Source: Dyella monticola
Lineage (GTDB): Bacteria; Pseudomonadota; Gammaproteobacteria; Xanthomonadales; Rhodanobacteraceae
Length of the DNA stretch: 64,000 bases
Direction: 5' to 3'
Assembly (NCBI RefSeq): GCF_003363155.1
Contig: NZ_QRBE01000006.1
Coordinates: 186,001-250,000 of the forward strand
Shown here in pieces: positions 8,786 through 18,941 of the stretch; positions within the stretch are counted from its first letter, which is position 1; each line of letters opens with the position of its first letter. Below the pieces are notes generated by a model, which saw nothing but the letters and a program-made list of their open reading frames with translations, did no database searches and was not told where the DNA came from. The translations under genes were made by a program, and so were the position numbers.

Positions 8786-9628
8786 ATGCGCACAAAGATG
8801 TTCGTTCCAACGCTACTTTCAACCTTGTTGGCAAGCCTTACAACCGGAGCGATCCATGCCCAGGGGACCGGGCCGGTTGCCTTCGATGCCACTAATAGCG
8901 CGCTCACTGGCACGGTAGCTTGCAACGGTGGCCAGCCGACCGCTATCACGCCTGTCGACGCATCGACGTCTGACCTCAACGGCGGTCTCAGTGATGTCAC
9001 CGCAACCTATCTCAGTGCGACCGATTGTGGATTGCCGCTCTACTCCATTGAATCGGCACAAGATGCCGCCTACACCAGCGATACCGGCAGCTCGGATGTT
9101 GGCAATGGCGGCGACGGCATCCAACAGGTGAGCCTGTTGGGAGGTTTATTAACCTACCAGGCGAAAGTGGAGTACGACCTTTGCGGAGCCTCGGCATCGG
9201 GCAATACGGCCACCATCAATTGCCAGGACAGCACACAAATTCAAAACCTGGTTTTTGCCGGCCAACCCATCACAGGAACGTATACGCAACCCACAACGTT
9301 CAATGCCATCGCCGCCCAAGTGACGATACCCAGCTATTGCACAGGCCTTGCGTTATTTACCGGCAGCCTGACGGTTGACTCTACGTCACAACAGCAAAGC
9401 GGCGACACTGGAACGATTACGTCCGCACCTGTTGCGTTGAGTGGAACCTTGACGTGCGTCGGCCTTCCGCTTACCAGCATGACGGTAAGTCTGCAGGATG
9501 GCGACCTCATCGAATATGCGCTGCTAAGCGGTTTTGTCGGCTTAGCTACCTTAAATGCCACCGTTACACTTGCAGCCAATCTTTCCACCACATTCGAGGC
9601 TGCGAACGTGGCGAATCCAACTCAGTAG
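8786..9628 (+). CDS. Secreted six-cysteine protein of unknown function
   Basis: I do not recognise this family. The 280-residue product starts at ATG 8786, well placed after a GGAGG site at 8775-8779; upstream extensions lack coding character. It has a clear Sec signal peptide ending in AIHA (cleavage near residue 25). The mature part is rich in Ser, Thr, Ala and Gly, almost free of Lys and Arg, and has six cysteines (46, 81, 133, 146, 185, 224), which would suit three disulfides in the periplasm or outside the cell. The alternating Thr/Val/Ser pattern suggests a beta-sandwich. No neighbour suggests a role. Confidence 0.75.
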   Translation: MRTKMFVPTLLSTLLASLTTGAIHAQGTGPVAFDATNSALTGTVACNGGQPTAITPVDASTSDLNGGLSDVTATYLSATDCGLPLYSIESAQDAAYTSDTGSSDVGNGGDGIQQVSLLGGLLTYQAKVEYDLCGASASGNTATINCQDSTQIQNLVFAGQPITGTYTQPTTFNAIAAQVTIPSYCTGLALFTGSLTVDSTSQQQSGDTGTITSAPVALSGTLTCVGLPLTSMTVSLQDGDLIEYALLSGFVGLATLNATVTLAANLSTTFEAANVANPTQ

Positions 9629-9765
9629 TGCAAGCGATCGATCGTCGCATCATCGAATCTGCGCACAACTAATAAATGCGCATCACCGGATGGCACAAGG
9701 ATGTGCCTCTGTCGATCGCGATCGCTACTACAAATGCTCCCGCTCCATTCGCACGAGCGAGATGC

Positions 9766-10128
9766 TTACCCAAAGAGCTTTTTGAAGCCGTTATCGGTAA
9801 ACCCCACGCTCACGGCACCGTCCTGTTGTATGACAACAGGACGACGAATCAGGGCTGGATACTCCTTCAACAGCAACGTCCACTCCGGATCGCTGCCTGG
9901 ATTCTTGCGCTGCGGCAGCAGCGTGCGCCACGTGGTGCTCGATTTGTTGACGAGTTTTTCCCAGCCGCCCAGCTGCTGCGCCCATTGTTTGAGCGTGGCA
10001 GGCGGCACGGGATTGGCGCGATAGTCGACAAACGCGTGCGCAATATCGAAACGCGCGAGCCAGTTGCGCGCTTTCTTGCACGTATCGCAATTGGGCAACC
10101 CGTAGAGGGTGGCAGCGCTTTGCGTCAT
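9766..10128 (-). CDS. ArsC/Spx-family thioredoxin-fold protein, YffB-like
   Basis: A 120-residue protein with the ArsC/Spx fold. Cys14 and Cys17 form a CDTC motif in LYGLPNCDTCKKA, and GWEKLVNKSSTTWR and PALIRRPVV match the YffB/arsenate-reductase-related group. YffB proteins are glutathione-linked reductases of unclear substrate; a true arsenate reductase is less likely with this motif and no ars genes. The start at 10128 is one base beyond the dapD stop codon, and E. coli also pairs yffB with dapE, so linkage to the diaminopimelate genes is conserved. Confidence 0.85.
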   Translation of the reverse strand: MTQSAATLYGLPNCDTCKKARNWLARFDIAHAFVDYRANPVPPATLKQWAQQLGGWEKLVNKSSTTWRTLLPQRKNPGSDPEWTLLLKEYPALIRRPVVIQQDGAVSVGFTDNGFKKLFG

Positions 10129-10129
10129 C

Positions 10130-10957
10130 TCACTCACCCATGCGCAAGAGCTCGTTGATGCCGGTCTTGCTGCGCGTCTTCTCGTCGACCTGCTTGACGA
10201 TGATGGCGGCGTAAAGACTGTGGGTGCCGTCCTTCGCCGGCAGGTTGCCCGCGACAACGACGCTGCCCGCGGGTATGCGCCCATAGCTGACTTCACCCGT
10301 AGCACGGTTGTAAATGCGTGTGGACTGGCCGAGGAACACGCCCATGCCGATCACGCTGCCCTTCTCCACCACCACGCCTTCCACCACTTCGGAACGTGCA
10401 CCGATGAAGCAGTTGTCTTCGATGATGGTGGGATTGGCTTGCAAGGGCTCCAGCACGCCGCCGATGCCCACGCCGCCGGACAGATGCACGCCCGCGCCGA
10501 TCTGCGCACACGAGCCGACCGTTGCCCAGGTATCGACCATTGTGCCGGGGCCGACATACGCGCCAATGTTCACGTAGCTGGGCATCAGCACGGCATCTTT
10601 GGCGATGTGCGCACCACGGCGAACCAGCGCACCCGGTACCACGCGCGCGCCAAGGTTTTGCAGTTCCGTGTCGTTGCCAGGTGCGAAACGCAGCGGCACC
10701 TTGTCGAACGCCAATGCCGGGCCGCCATCCACCACGCGGTTACCATTGATGCGGAAATACAACAGCACCGCTTTTTTCAGCCACTGATTGACTGCCCAAC
10801 CACCATTGCCATCCGGCACCGCAACCCGTTGCTCACCGGACTCCAACAAATCCATCACCTGATGCAGCGCCGGGCGCAGATGGGTTTCGATCTCGCTTTG
10901 GAGGAGTTCGTTGCGACGTTCGAAGGCGTCGTTGATGAGGGTTTCGATGGACTGCAT
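10130..10957 (-). CDS. dapD: Tetrahydrodipicolinate N-succinyltransferase
   Basis: A 275-residue left-handed beta-helix acyltransferase that adds succinyl from succinyl-CoA to tetrahydrodipicolinate, committing the succinylase branch of lysine/diaminopimelate synthesis. Hexapeptide repeats run through the middle ([40 protein letters not shown]). The family signature [20 protein letters not shown] is present in this protein. Length matches E. coli DapD (274). It is followed almost without gap by the yffB-like gene, so the two are probably one operon. Confidence 0.96.
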   Translation of the reverse strand: MQSIETLINDAFERRNELLQSEIETHLRPALHQVMDLLESGEQRVAVPDGNGGWAVNQWLKKAVLLYFRINGNRVVDGGPALAFDKVPLRFAPGNDTELQNLGARVVPGALVRRGAHIAKDAVLMPSYVNIGAYVGPGTMVDTWATVGSCAQIGAGVHLSGGVGIGGVLEPLQANPTIIEDNCFIGARSEVVEGVVVEKGSVIGMGVFLGQSTRIYNRATGEVSYGRIPAGSVVVAGNLPAKDGTHSLYAAIIVKQVDEKTRSKTGINELLRMGE

Positions 10958-11033
10958 GGGGAGGACTCACGTTTGGATCAGGGAAAGATAGCGCACAAGC
11001 CGCATCATCCCAACATGGTTGACGTCGCCCCAT

Positions 11034-11061
11034 CGTCATCCCGGCGAAGGCCGGAATGACG
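11034..11061. repeat. REP-like palindrome (copy 3)
   Basis: Inverted repeat CGTCATCCCGGC - GAAG - GCCGGAATGACG with one arm mismatch, in the gap upstream of dapD. The same consensus recurs at 14448 and, in part, at 17510. Confidence 0.65.
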
Positions 11062-11123
11062 GCGAGGCCCTAACACGCATCACGCATGCATCGTGCGAAT
11101 ACCGCAACGATTCGTGCAGGCCA

Positions 11124-11612
11124 TCAAATGAGCGCCAGCACGACAGGCACGATCGTGCCTGCCGCCAGCAACACGCTGATCAAAACATGCTTGCGCGTAT
11201 AGCGATAGGCCATATAGAGGCCCAGCAAGGTCGATACGAACAATCCAAACGACACGAACGCGCAGAAAATCTTCAGCGGTAACGGATGTCGCACAGGCGC
11301 GGCAGGTTCCGGTGATGCACTCACCTGCGGATTGGCCGAAGGCACCTGCATCGGCGCCGCGGACGGACGATGGTCTGCTTCCGCCGGACGCGGTTTGTGT
11401 ACCGGCATCACGTCCGTCTGCTTCTTGTGCAACTGTGAGGCAACCATCAGCCATGCCGGAGGCTTGTAATCACTGCCGCGGGACGTTTCATGCAGGCTGA
11501 ACACCTGCAAGCCGCCCGTGAATGCGAAGAACAACACGGCCGGCGCAATGAATACGCCGATGTACAGGTGGATATGTCGAGCCAGTTTGAGAAAGGAATG
11601 CGATGCGGACAT
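11124..11612 (-). CDS. Short PepSY-associated transmembrane protein
   Basis: A 162-residue membrane protein. It opens with an ARHIHLYIGVFIAPAVLFFAFTG helix region like the first helix of PepSY-TM proteins, has a Pro/Ala-rich periplasmic stretch (about residues 70-108), and ends with two helices that include RYTRKHVLISVLLAAG. Full PepSY-TM proteins are over 350 residues, so this is the short form. Some relatives sit with TonB-dependent iron uptake, but none is nearby. It lies between glnD and dapD in the same direction, a place usually free of such a gene. Confidence 0.7.
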   Translation of the reverse strand: MSASHSFLKLARHIHLYIGVFIAPAVLFFAFTGGLQVFSLHETSRGSDYKPPAWLMVASQLHKKQTDVMPVHKPRPAEADHRPSAAPMQVPSANPQVSASPEPAAPVRHPLPLKIFCAFVSFGLFVSTLLGLYMAYRYTRKHVLISVLLAAGTIVPVVLALI

Positions 11613-11758
11613 GGTTGCACGGCCTTACGGGCAGTTTTTCAGCCAGAACGAAGAAAGGTGGTTGACGATGACAAGCCGCTGAGGCGGCCTCGCGGGAAAT
11701 CATCCCTTGCGAGCTTCGCATGGCCGCTGGGTGGAGGATGCTCTGATCCCTGCCTGGG

Positions 11759-14407
11759 CTATGCGGACAAGCTCTGTGGTCCGATCCGCTCCACCAAAGC
11801 GTGCCACAAACGCTGTTGCTGTGTCTCGCTCAAAGGCGCATTGCGACGGTCGGTGAGCTGGAAGAAGTCCTCCACCCGCTCCCCAAAGGTGGCGATACGC
11901 GCATCGTGCACGCGCACTTCGCAGGCCATCATCACCTGGGTGACGGCCGCAAGCAGGCCCGGGCGGTCGCTGCAGACAAGTGCCATCTGCGTGCGTCCGT
12001 TCGATTGCTGGAAATCGATGCGCGGCGTCATCTGAAAGTGTTTCAGGTGCCGCGACATGCTGCGTCGGGGCGGCATGATGGGGGCCGATTGCGACAAGGC
12101 GCGGTGCAAGCGCTGCTGCAATTCGTCCGCGCGTTCCGCACCGGCAGGTTTTTGCGTTTCCGCTTCCAGCAGCAGGAAGGTATCCATCGCCCTGCCATCT
12201 GGCGAGCTGAGTACGCGCGCCTCCATGACCGAGAAATGCAGGCGATCGAGCATCGCCGTGACATTCGCAAACAGACCGTCGCGATCGGGCGCGTACACAA
12301 ACAATTCGGTGCCACCACGCACGGATAGCGGGTTGACCGCGATCAGCGGCAGATTACCCTGCCCACGCAGGATTTCCGTGGTCTGCCAGGCGATCTGTTC
12401 CGGGCGGTGACGCAGGAAGCTGACCATCGGGAAGCTGTCCCAGAGCTTCGCGACGGCGACCGGATCGTTGCCCTGCTCACTCAACAGGGCCAACGCTCGC
12501 TCGCGGCACACCTGGGCGCGGGTTGCCGTGCCAGGCGAGGGCTTGGCATCGCGGCGCAGAGCGTAGCGTGTGGCCGTATAGAGGTCCGCGAGCAAACGGT
12601 CCTTCCACGCGTTCCACAGGCGCGGACTGGTGCCGATGATGTCGGCGACGGTGAGCAGATAGAGTTGCCCCAGACGTTCGCGACCTCCCACCGTCTCGGC
12701 AAAACGATGCACTACGTCCGGATCGGTGATGTCTTGCCGCTGCGCGGTGGTACTCATGAGCAGATGCCAGCGCACCAGCCATGCCACGCGGTCGATGTCT
12801 TCCTTCGGCAAGCCAAGCTTGTGGCCGAACGCTTGCGCGTCCTCTTCGCCGAGCACGGAGTGATCGCCGCCGCGCCCTTTGGCGATGTCGTGAAACAACG
12901 CCGCCAGCAACAACACTTCGGGTTTGGGTAAGGTGGACCAGACTTCGCAGCCGAGCGGAAATTCGGCCTGCGTGGCCGGATCGGCGAAGCGCGCAACATT
13001 GCGCAAGACGCGCAGCGTGTGTTCATCCACCGTGTACACGTGGAACAGGTCGTACTGCATGCGACCGAATACCCTGCCAAACGCGGGCAGGATGGCAGCC
13101 AGCAGGCCATGGCGATTCATGCGCCACAATGCATCCACCGCTGGGGCGCCGCGCCGAAGCAATTGCAGGAAGGACGCGAGCACCTGGCGATCATCGGCAA
13201 GCTGCGTCCCCATGACCGCCGTGGCCTGGTGAATGCGACGCATGGTGTCGGCGGTGAAACCGATCACGCCCTGCTGATCCAGGCGCGCGATGAAGATATC
13301 CACCAGTGCAGCAGGGCGTCGCGCGAACAACTCCGGATCGCGCACGGCAATGCGCGCGCCATAGCGCAGGAAATCTGCGCCAACAGGTTGCGCATCGCTG
13401 GGGGGTTCGAGCATTTCCACGAAACGCTCAGTGATCTGCATCCCCAAGCGTTCCACTTGGCTGGCGGCACGGTAATACCCTTGCATGAACTGTTCGACGC
13501 CGAGATTTTTTTCATGCTCGTCTTCGAATCCGAGCTGCGCGGCGAGTGCGCGCTGGTAATCGAACAGCAGGCGTTCTTCCGCACGCCCCGCCTCCAGGTG
13601 CAAGGCGAAGCGATAACGCCGCAACGTCGCTTCCGCTTGCAGCAAGGTGTCGCATTCGGCCGGATCGAGCAGGCCTTCGGTCACCATGTCCGGAAAGTCG
13701 GGTGCGTGTGCCAAGCGCTTGCCGAGCCAGCGCAATGAATCGAGCGTGCGCATTCCGCCAGGACCATCCTTGAGATTAGGCTCGAGGTTGTAGGCCGTGT
13801 CGTCGAAGCGCGCGTGGCGCGCTGTACGTTCGGCCACGCGCGCTTGCAGATAGGCGTGCGGCGGCCACATGTCCGGCGCTTCGACAATGGCGCGCAAGTT
13901 GGCATCGAGCATGGCATCGCCAGCCAGACGCCGCGCATCGAGCAGGCTGGTGAATACGCTGGCCTCGGAGGCGGCGAGTGCTTGGCATTGCTTGGCATCA
14001 CGAACCGCATGGCCGACTTTGAGGCCGATATCCCACAAGGTTGCGAAGCATTGCTCCAGCGCGCGCAAGCGCGACGCATCGGCATGCTGCACCAGCGCAA
14101 GCAGATCGATATCCGAATAGGGAAATAGCAGGCCGCGCCCGAAGCCGCCGATGGCGAACAGGGCCGCATCATTCACTTCGCCCAGGCAGGCGGTCCACAC
14201 GTGCGCGACGATGCGCGTGACCGAATCGCCGCGCCGTCGCGCCAGATCACTGGCATCGGCGCCATCGCGAAATGCGACGGCAATGGCGCGATCCAGATCG
14301 CCCAGCAGTTGGCGCAGTGCGACGCGTGCTTCCGATGAGACGCCCGAGCGCGGAACAGCAACCGGAAGGCGGGGTAAAGGTGGCAGGGTAACGGCGGATG
14401 GGGTCAT
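11759..14407 (-). CDS. glnD: Bifunctional PII uridylyltransferase/uridylyl-removing enzyme
   Basis: An 882-residue nitrogen sensor close in length to E. coli GlnD (890). Nucleotidyltransferase motif GGFGRG at 87-92 and metal-binding SDIDLL at 98-103 add UMP to PII; an HD domain (ALFHDIAKGRGGDHS near residue 505) removes it; two ACT domains in the last 190 residues sense glutamine. It controls glutamine synthetase through PII. It is encoded just after map, as in many gammaproteobacteria. The ATG at 14407 is the first in the frame and no alternative looks better. Confidence 0.96.
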   Translation of the reverse strand: MTPSAVTLPPLPRLPVAVPRSGVSSEARVALRQLLGDLDRAIAVAFRDGADASDLARRRGDSVTRIVAHVWTACLGEVNDAALFAIGGFGRGLLFPYSDIDLLALVQHADASRLRALEQCFATLWDIGLKVGHAVRDAKQCQALAASEASVFTSLLDARRLAGDAMLDANLRAIVEAPDMWPPHAYLQARVAERTARHARFDDTAYNLEPNLKDGPGGMRTLDSLRWLGKRLAHAPDFPDMVTEGLLDPAECDTLLQAEATLRRYRFALHLEAGRAEERLLFDYQRALAAQLGFEDEHEKNLGVEQFMQGYYRAASQVERLGMQITERFVEMLEPPSDAQPVGADFLRYGARIAVRDPELFARRPAALVDIFIARLDQQGVIGFTADTMRRIHQATAVMGTQLADDRQVLASFLQLLRRGAPAVDALWRMNRHGLLAAILPAFGRVFGRMQYDLFHVYTVDEHTLRVLRNVARFADPATQAEFPLGCEVWSTLPKPEVLLLAALFHDIAKGRGGDHSVLGEEDAQAFGHKLGLPKEDIDRVAWLVRWHLLMSTTAQRQDITDPDVVHRFAETVGGRERLGQLYLLTVADIIGTSPRLWNAWKDRLLADLYTATRYALRRDAKPSPGTATRAQVCRERALALLSEQGNDPVAVAKLWDSFPMVSFLRHRPEQIAWQTTEILRGQGNLPLIAVNPLSVRGGTELFVYAPDRDGLFANVTAMLDRLHFSVMEARVLSSPDGRAMDTFLLLEAETQKPAGAERADELQQRLHRALSQSAPIMPPRRSMSRHLKHFQMTPRIDFQQSNGRTQMALVCSDRPGLLAAVTQVMMACEVRVHDARIATFGERVEDFFQLTDRRNAPLSETQQQRLWHALVERIGPQSLSA

Positions 14408-14447
14408 GGAATTGGGTCGATATCCGCAGCGCTGGCCGTTGCCCCAT

Positions 14448-14474
14448 CGTCATTCCGGCGCAGGCCGGAACGAC
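14448..14474. repeat. REP-like palindrome (copy 4)
   Basis: Inverted repeat CGTCATTCCGGC - GCAG - GCCGGAACGACG in the 80-base gap between map and glnD. It is nearly identical to copy 3. Confidence 0.65.
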
Positions 14475-14487
14475 GACTGGCCGCCGC

Positions 14488-15252
14488 TCACTCATCCGGC
14501 CAGGGGGTCAGAATTTCAAAGCCGTCGTCCGTCACGGCGATGGTGTGCTCCCACTGCGCCGACAGCGAGTGATCCTTGGTGACCACCGTCCAGCCATCGG
14601 GCAGTTGCTTGGTCTGCGGCTTGCCGGCGTTGATCATCGGCTCGACCGTGAAGGTCATGCCTTTCTGCAGCACCACGCCCGTACCGGGCTTGCCGTAGTG
14701 CAGCACCTGCGGCTCATCGTGGTAGACCTTGCCGATGCCGTGGCCACAGTATTCGCGCACCACGGAGAAGCCAGCGGCCTCCGCATGCTTTTGGATCGCA
14801 TGGCCCACATCGCCCAATGTGGCGCCGGGGCGCACGGCCTCGATGCCGCGCATCATCGCCTCGTACGTGGTTTCCACCAGGCGCTTGGCCAGCACGCCAG
14901 GCGTGCCAACGTAATACATGCGGCTGGTATCGCCGTGCCATCCATCCTTGATGACGGTGACATCCAGATTGATGATGTCGCCTTCCTTGAGCACTTTGCC
15001 AGGGCTGGGAATGCCGTGGCAGATCACGTGGTTGACCGACGTGCACAGGGTCTTGGGAAAGCCGTGGTAGCCCACGTTGGCGGGGATCGCCTTCTGCACG
15101 TTCACGATGTGCTCGTAGGCCAGGCGGTCCAGGTCCTCCGTGGTGACTCCCGGCTTGACGTGTTCCTTGAGCATGGCCAGCACTTCGGCCGCCAGCTGGC
15201 CAGCCACGCGCATGCTTTCGAGGTCTTGAGCGGATTTGAGGGTAATGGCCAT
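14488..15252 (-). CDS. map: Methionine aminopeptidase, type I
   Basis: A 254-residue enzyme that removes the initiator methionine from nascent proteins. All metal ligands keep the E. coli numbering: Asp97, Asp108, His171, Glu204 and Glu235, with substrate-contacting His79 in VICHGIP. The start at 15252 gives MAITLKSAQDLESMRV, the normal N-terminus; an upstream in-frame start adds eleven unrelated residues. It is divergent from rpsB, the standard arrangement, and glnD follows 80 bases downstream, so they are likely co-transcribed. Confidence 0.96.
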   Translation of the reverse strand: MAITLKSAQDLESMRVAGQLAAEVLAMLKEHVKPGVTTEDLDRLAYEHIVNVQKAIPANVGYHGFPKTLCTSVNHVICHGIPSPGKVLKEGDIINLDVTVIKDGWHGDTSRMYYVGTPGVLAKRLVETTYEAMMRGIEAVRPGATLGDVGHAIQKHAEAAGFSVVREYCGHGIGKVYHDEPQVLHYGKPGTGVVLQKGMTFTVEPMINAGKPQTKQLPDGWTVVTKDHSLSAQWEHTIAVTDDGFEILTPWPDE

Positions 15253-15298
15253 AGTCCGTAATGAATGTGGCGGCAAGACGGCCAAAAACTAGCCCAAC

Positions 15299-15328
15299 TT
15301 GCCGCGAAGCGGTGGTCCCGGCTATAAT
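15299..15328 (+). promoter_or_regulatory. Sigma-70-type promoter for rpsB
   Basis: TTGCCG at 15299-15304 and a perfect TATAAT at 15323-15328 with an 18-base spacer. It would start transcription about 230 bases before rpsB, leaving a long leader. It is the best consensus promoter in the window, as expected for ribosomal genes. Confidence 0.7.
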
Positions 15329-15334
15329 TTGCGG

Positions 15335-15564
15335 GTTTTGCAGACCGCTTCCGGCCACCAGATGGCCTTTACGGCGCAAAGCGAAGCGGGATTGTAACCG
15401 TCAGGCGGTACAACCCCAACCAATGCCACACACGTATCGGCACCGTCTTCGGGGTGCTGTAGCCGCCCTTCTCCAAGCCATGGGCGCTACGGTCGAAGCT
15501 GGGGATACGTGGAGGTCCCAACCCCCCGGGCCACTAAAAAAAGGCCCACTGCAGGAGTACTACC
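15335..15564 (+). promoter_or_regulatory. Long rpsB 5' leader, possible S2 autoregulatory site
   Basis: About 230 untranslated bases separate the predicted start of transcription from rpsB. Just before the AGGAG ribosome binding site (15553-15557) lies a GGGCC/GGCCC stem (15528-15532 with 15543-15547) around an A-rich loop. In E. coli the rpsB leader binds S2 and represses its own translation. That this leader does the same is inference from its length and position. Confidence 0.4.
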
Positions 15565-16470
<906 letters not shown>

Positions 16471-16481
16471 GTCTTAAAACA

Positions 16482-16503
16482 GCCGGACGCCACAGCGTCC
16501 GGC
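16482..16503 (+). promoter_or_regulatory. Hairpin between rpsB and tsf
   Basis: Perfect 9-bp inverted repeat GCCGGACGC/GCGTCCGGC with a CACA loop in the 55-base rpsB-tsf gap. There is no T-run after it, so it is more likely an RNA-processing or attenuating element that sets the S2:EF-Ts ratio than a full terminator. E. coli also has a structured rpsB-tsf spacer. Confidence 0.55.
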
Positions 16504-16525
16504 GCCCCAAGTTTCCGAGGATCCC

Positions 16526-17407
16526 ATGAGCACTATCTCCGCCCAACTGGTCAAGGAACTCCGCGAGCGTTCCGGCGCCGGCATGATGGAATGCAAGAAG
16601 GCGCTGGTCGAAAACAACGGTGACATCGAAGTCGCCATGGAGTGGCTGCGCAAGTCGGGTCTGGCCAAGGCCGACAAGAAGGCCGGCCGTGTGGCCGCCG
16701 AAGGCCGCATCGTAGCCGCCCAGGCCAACGGCAACGCCGTGCTGGTCGAAGTGAACTGCGAAACCGACTTCGTCACCAAGAACCCCGACTTCGTGAAATT
16801 CAGCGACAACGTCGCCGAGATCGCCCTGAAGTCCGGCGCGAAGGATGTCGACGCACTGAAGGCGGCCGCCTATCCAGGCGGTGGCACGGTGGAAGACGCA
16901 TCCAAGTCCCTGGTCGCCACCATCGGCGAAAACATCCAGGTGCGCCGCATGGCGCATGTGACCAACAACGGCATCATCGCCAGCTATCTGCACGGTGGTC
17001 GCATCGGCGTACTGGTGGCCCTGAAGGGTGGCTCCGAGGAGCTGGCCAAGGGCATCGCCATGCACGTGGCGGCGATGAATCCGCAGTTTGTGCGCGCCGA
17101 TGACGTGCCGGCCGATTTCCTTGCCAAGGAAAAAGACATCGCGCTGAGCCAGATGTCCGACAAGGAAAAGAACAAGCCGGCCGACATCCTGGAAAAGATC
17201 GTCAGCGGGAAGGTCGCCAAGATCATTTCCGAAATCACCCTGCTCGGCCAGGCTTACGTGCTGGACACCAACGTCACCGTCGCTGACGCGCTGAAAAAGG
17301 AAAGCGCCGATGTGATCTCCGTGGTGCGTCTGGCCGTCGGCGAAGGTATCGAGAAGGTGGAAGAAGATTTTGCCGCCGAAGTGATGAAACAGGCAGGCTT
17401 GGCGTAA
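16526..17407 (+). CDS. tsf: Elongation factor Ts
   Basis: A 293-residue nucleotide exchange factor for EF-Tu. The N-terminal UBA-like domain carries the signature [19 protein letters not shown], and [10 protein letters not shown] and the [11 protein letters not shown] segment of the core are present. A helical section (about residues 180-230) matches the coiled-coil dimerisation part. The ATG at 16526 follows a GAGG site. It is the last gene of the rpsB-tsf operon, since a strong terminator follows at 17430. Confidence 0.97.
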   Translation: MSTISAQLVKELRERSGAGMMECKKALVENNGDIEVAMEWLRKSGLAKADKKAGRVAAEGRIVAAQANGNAVLVEVNCETDFVTKNPDFVKFSDNVAEIALKSGAKDVDALKAAAYPGGGTVEDASKSLVATIGENIQVRRMAHVTNNGIIASYLHGGRIGVLVALKGGSEELAKGIAMHVAAMNPQFVRADDVPADFLAKEKDIALSQMSDKEKNKPADILEKIVSGKVAKIISEITLLGQAYVLDTNVTVADALKKESADVISVVRLAVGEGIEKVEEDFAAEVMKQAGLA

Positions 17408-17429
17408 ATCGCCACGCTTGGTTTGCGCA

Positions 17430-17459
17430 AAAAGGCCGCGGAAAACCGCGGCCTTTTTG
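17430..17459 (+). terminator. Rho-independent terminator after tsf
   Basis: Stem AAGGCCGCGG/CCGCGGCCTT with an AAAA loop followed by TTTTTG. It begins 22 bases after the tsf stop and is the clearest terminator in the window. Confidence 0.9.
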
Positions 17460-17509
17460 TTGTTGTGCATTTACTGCCTCACGGCCGTCATTTCGCGAAC
17501 CTCGCGCAG

Positions 17510-17535
17510 GTCATTCCCGTGAAAGCGGGAATGAC
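17510..17535. repeat. REP-like palindrome (copy 5)
   Basis: Inverted repeat GTCATTCCCG - TGAAAG - CGGGAATGAC, between the tsf terminator and the end of the reversed VOC gene. It shares the GTCATTCC arm with copies 3 and 4. Confidence 0.6.
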
Positions 17536-17580
17536 GACCGGGAGGAACGCTGAAGGCGCATCGAAAGCGGCCTCGGCATT

Positions 17581-17994
17581 TTAAAGCGGCGCAAGCGCCG
17601 GCTTTTCGCGCGGCTCCAACAAGTCCCACTTGTTGCCGTACAAATCTTCGAACACCGCCACGATACCGTACGGCTCTGTACGCGGCCGCTCCAGAAAGCG
17701 CACACCGCGCGAACGCATCACGTCGTAGCGCGCATAGAAATCGTCAACGTGCAGGAACAGGAACACGCGTCCACCACCCTGCTCTCCTACGCACGCATCC
17801 TGTTCGGCGGTGCTCGCCAGAGCCAGTAATAACCGCGTCTCGCGCGAACCCGGTGGCGCCAGCACGACCCAGCGCTTGCCCTTGTCGAGCGGCGTATCTT
17901 CGATCACCTGAAAATCCAGGCAGCCGCAGTAGAACGCAATCGCCTCGTCGTAGTCGCGCACCAGCAAGGCGATGGCTGCGATGGTGTGCTGCAT
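17581..17994 (-). CDS. VOC (glyoxalase/bleomycin resistance) family protein
   Basis: A 137-residue single vicinal-oxygen-chelate module. The first beta-alpha unit is IAAIALLVRDYDEAIAFY and the last ends FEDLYGNKWDLLEP, where the conserved metal-ligand glutamate sits. This subgroup, with a VFLFLHVDDF middle strand, is usually annotated only as a glyoxalase superfamily protein; substrate and metal cannot be read from sequence. It is transcribed against its neighbours and separates tsf from pyrH, which are contiguous in most relatives. Confidence 0.85.
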   Translation of the reverse strand: MQHTIAAIALLVRDYDEAIAFYCGCLDFQVIEDTPLDKGKRWVVLAPPGSRETRLLLALASTAEQDACVGEQGGGRVFLFLHVDDFYARYDVMRSRGVRFLERPRTEPYGIVAVFEDLYGNKWDLLEPREKPALAPL

Positions 17995-18044
17995 GACGGA
18001 CTCCCGACGTGACTACGCTGTGAAAACCCTAAAAGTATGCCGCG

Positions 18045-18073
18045 CTGACGTCTGCAGCGGGCTCCGCTACAAT
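18045..18073 (+). promoter_or_regulatory. Likely promoter for pyrH
   Basis: CTGACG at 18045-18050 and TACAAT at 18068-18073, spacer 17. It lies about 145 bases before pyrH. It is needed because the tsf terminator and the reversed VOC gene cut pyrH off from the rpsB promoter. Confidence 0.55.
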
Positions 18074-18218
18074 GCGAACGTTTTGCTCGGGGCATCCAGC
18101 ATGCCGTGCCCTGTAGCGGCTGGCGCGTCGCTTGCGGGTTATACGCACGCGCCCGATCGGCGATCCGGGAACGACCGACCAGCCGTTTCCGGTATTTCAC
18201 TCAACATCCGGAGCCTTC

Positions 18219-18941
18219 ATGAGCGACCAGCCAAAGTACCGACGCATTCTGCTCAAACTCTCCGGCGAAGCATTGATGGGTGAAGCCGACTATGGCATCG
18301 ACCCGAAAGTGATCGGCCGGTTGGCCGACGAGATTATCGAAGTGCAAAAGGTCGGCGTGGAGATCGGCGTGGTGATCGGCGGCGGCAACATCTTCCGCGG
18401 TGCAGGCCTGGCGGCTGCAGGCATGGACCGTGTCACCGGCGATCACATGGGCATGCTGGCTACCGTGATGAATGCACTGGCCATGCAAGACTCCATCGAA
18501 AAACGCGGCGGTTTCGCCCGTGTCATGAGCGCCATCCAGATTCATGACGTGGCCGAGGATTTCATCCGTCGCCGCGCTATTCGGCATATCGAAAAAGGGC
18601 GCATCGCACTGTTTGCGGCGGGCACCGGCAACCCCTTTTTCACAACCGATTCGGCTGCCGCGTTGCGCTCTATCGAAGTGGGTGCCGATCTCTTGCTGAA
18701 GGCCACCAAGGTCGACGGTGTTTACAGCGCAGACCCGGCTAAGCACCACGATGCCGTGCGCTTCGAACAACTCACCTACGACCAGGTGATCGAACGCAAG
18801 CTCGCCGTCATGGACACCGCCGCCATTGCGCTATGCCGCGACCATCGCATGCCTCTTCGCATCTACGACATGACCGTACCGGGCAACCTTATGCGCATCA
18901 TGTACGGCGAGGCGATCGGCACGCTGGTCGACGCGAGCTGA
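18219..18941 (+). CDS. pyrH: UMP kinase
   Basis: A 240-residue amino-acid-kinase-fold enzyme that phosphorylates UMP to UDP and feeds pyrimidine and sugar-nucleotide synthesis. [26 protein letters not shown] and [15 protein letters not shown] are the ATP and UMP binding signatures. The ATG at 18219 follows a CCGGAG site and gives the normal length (241 in E. coli); the frame is open further upstream but without similarity. frr follows after 141 bases. Confidence 0.97.
   Translation: MSDQPKYRRILLKLSGEALMGEADYGIDPKVIGRLADEIIEVQKVGVEIGVVIGGGNIFRGAGLAAAGMDRVTGDHMGMLATVMNALAMQDSIEKRGGFARVMSAIQIHDVAEDFIRRRAIRHIEKGRIALFAAGTGNPFFTTDSAAALRSIEVGADLLLKATKVDGVYSADPAKHHDAVRFEQLTYDQVIERKLAVMDTAAIALCRDHRMPLRIYDMTVPGNLMRIMYGEAIGTLVDAS

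Noticed and set aside
9766-10128. Arsenate reductase
   Set aside because: The fold matches, but the CxxC motif, the company of dap genes and the lack of ars genes favour the YffB group.
14398-15261. Plus-strand open frame of 287 codons over map
   Set aside because: It mirrors the map reading frame on the other strand; the metal ligands of Map on the minus strand show which is real.
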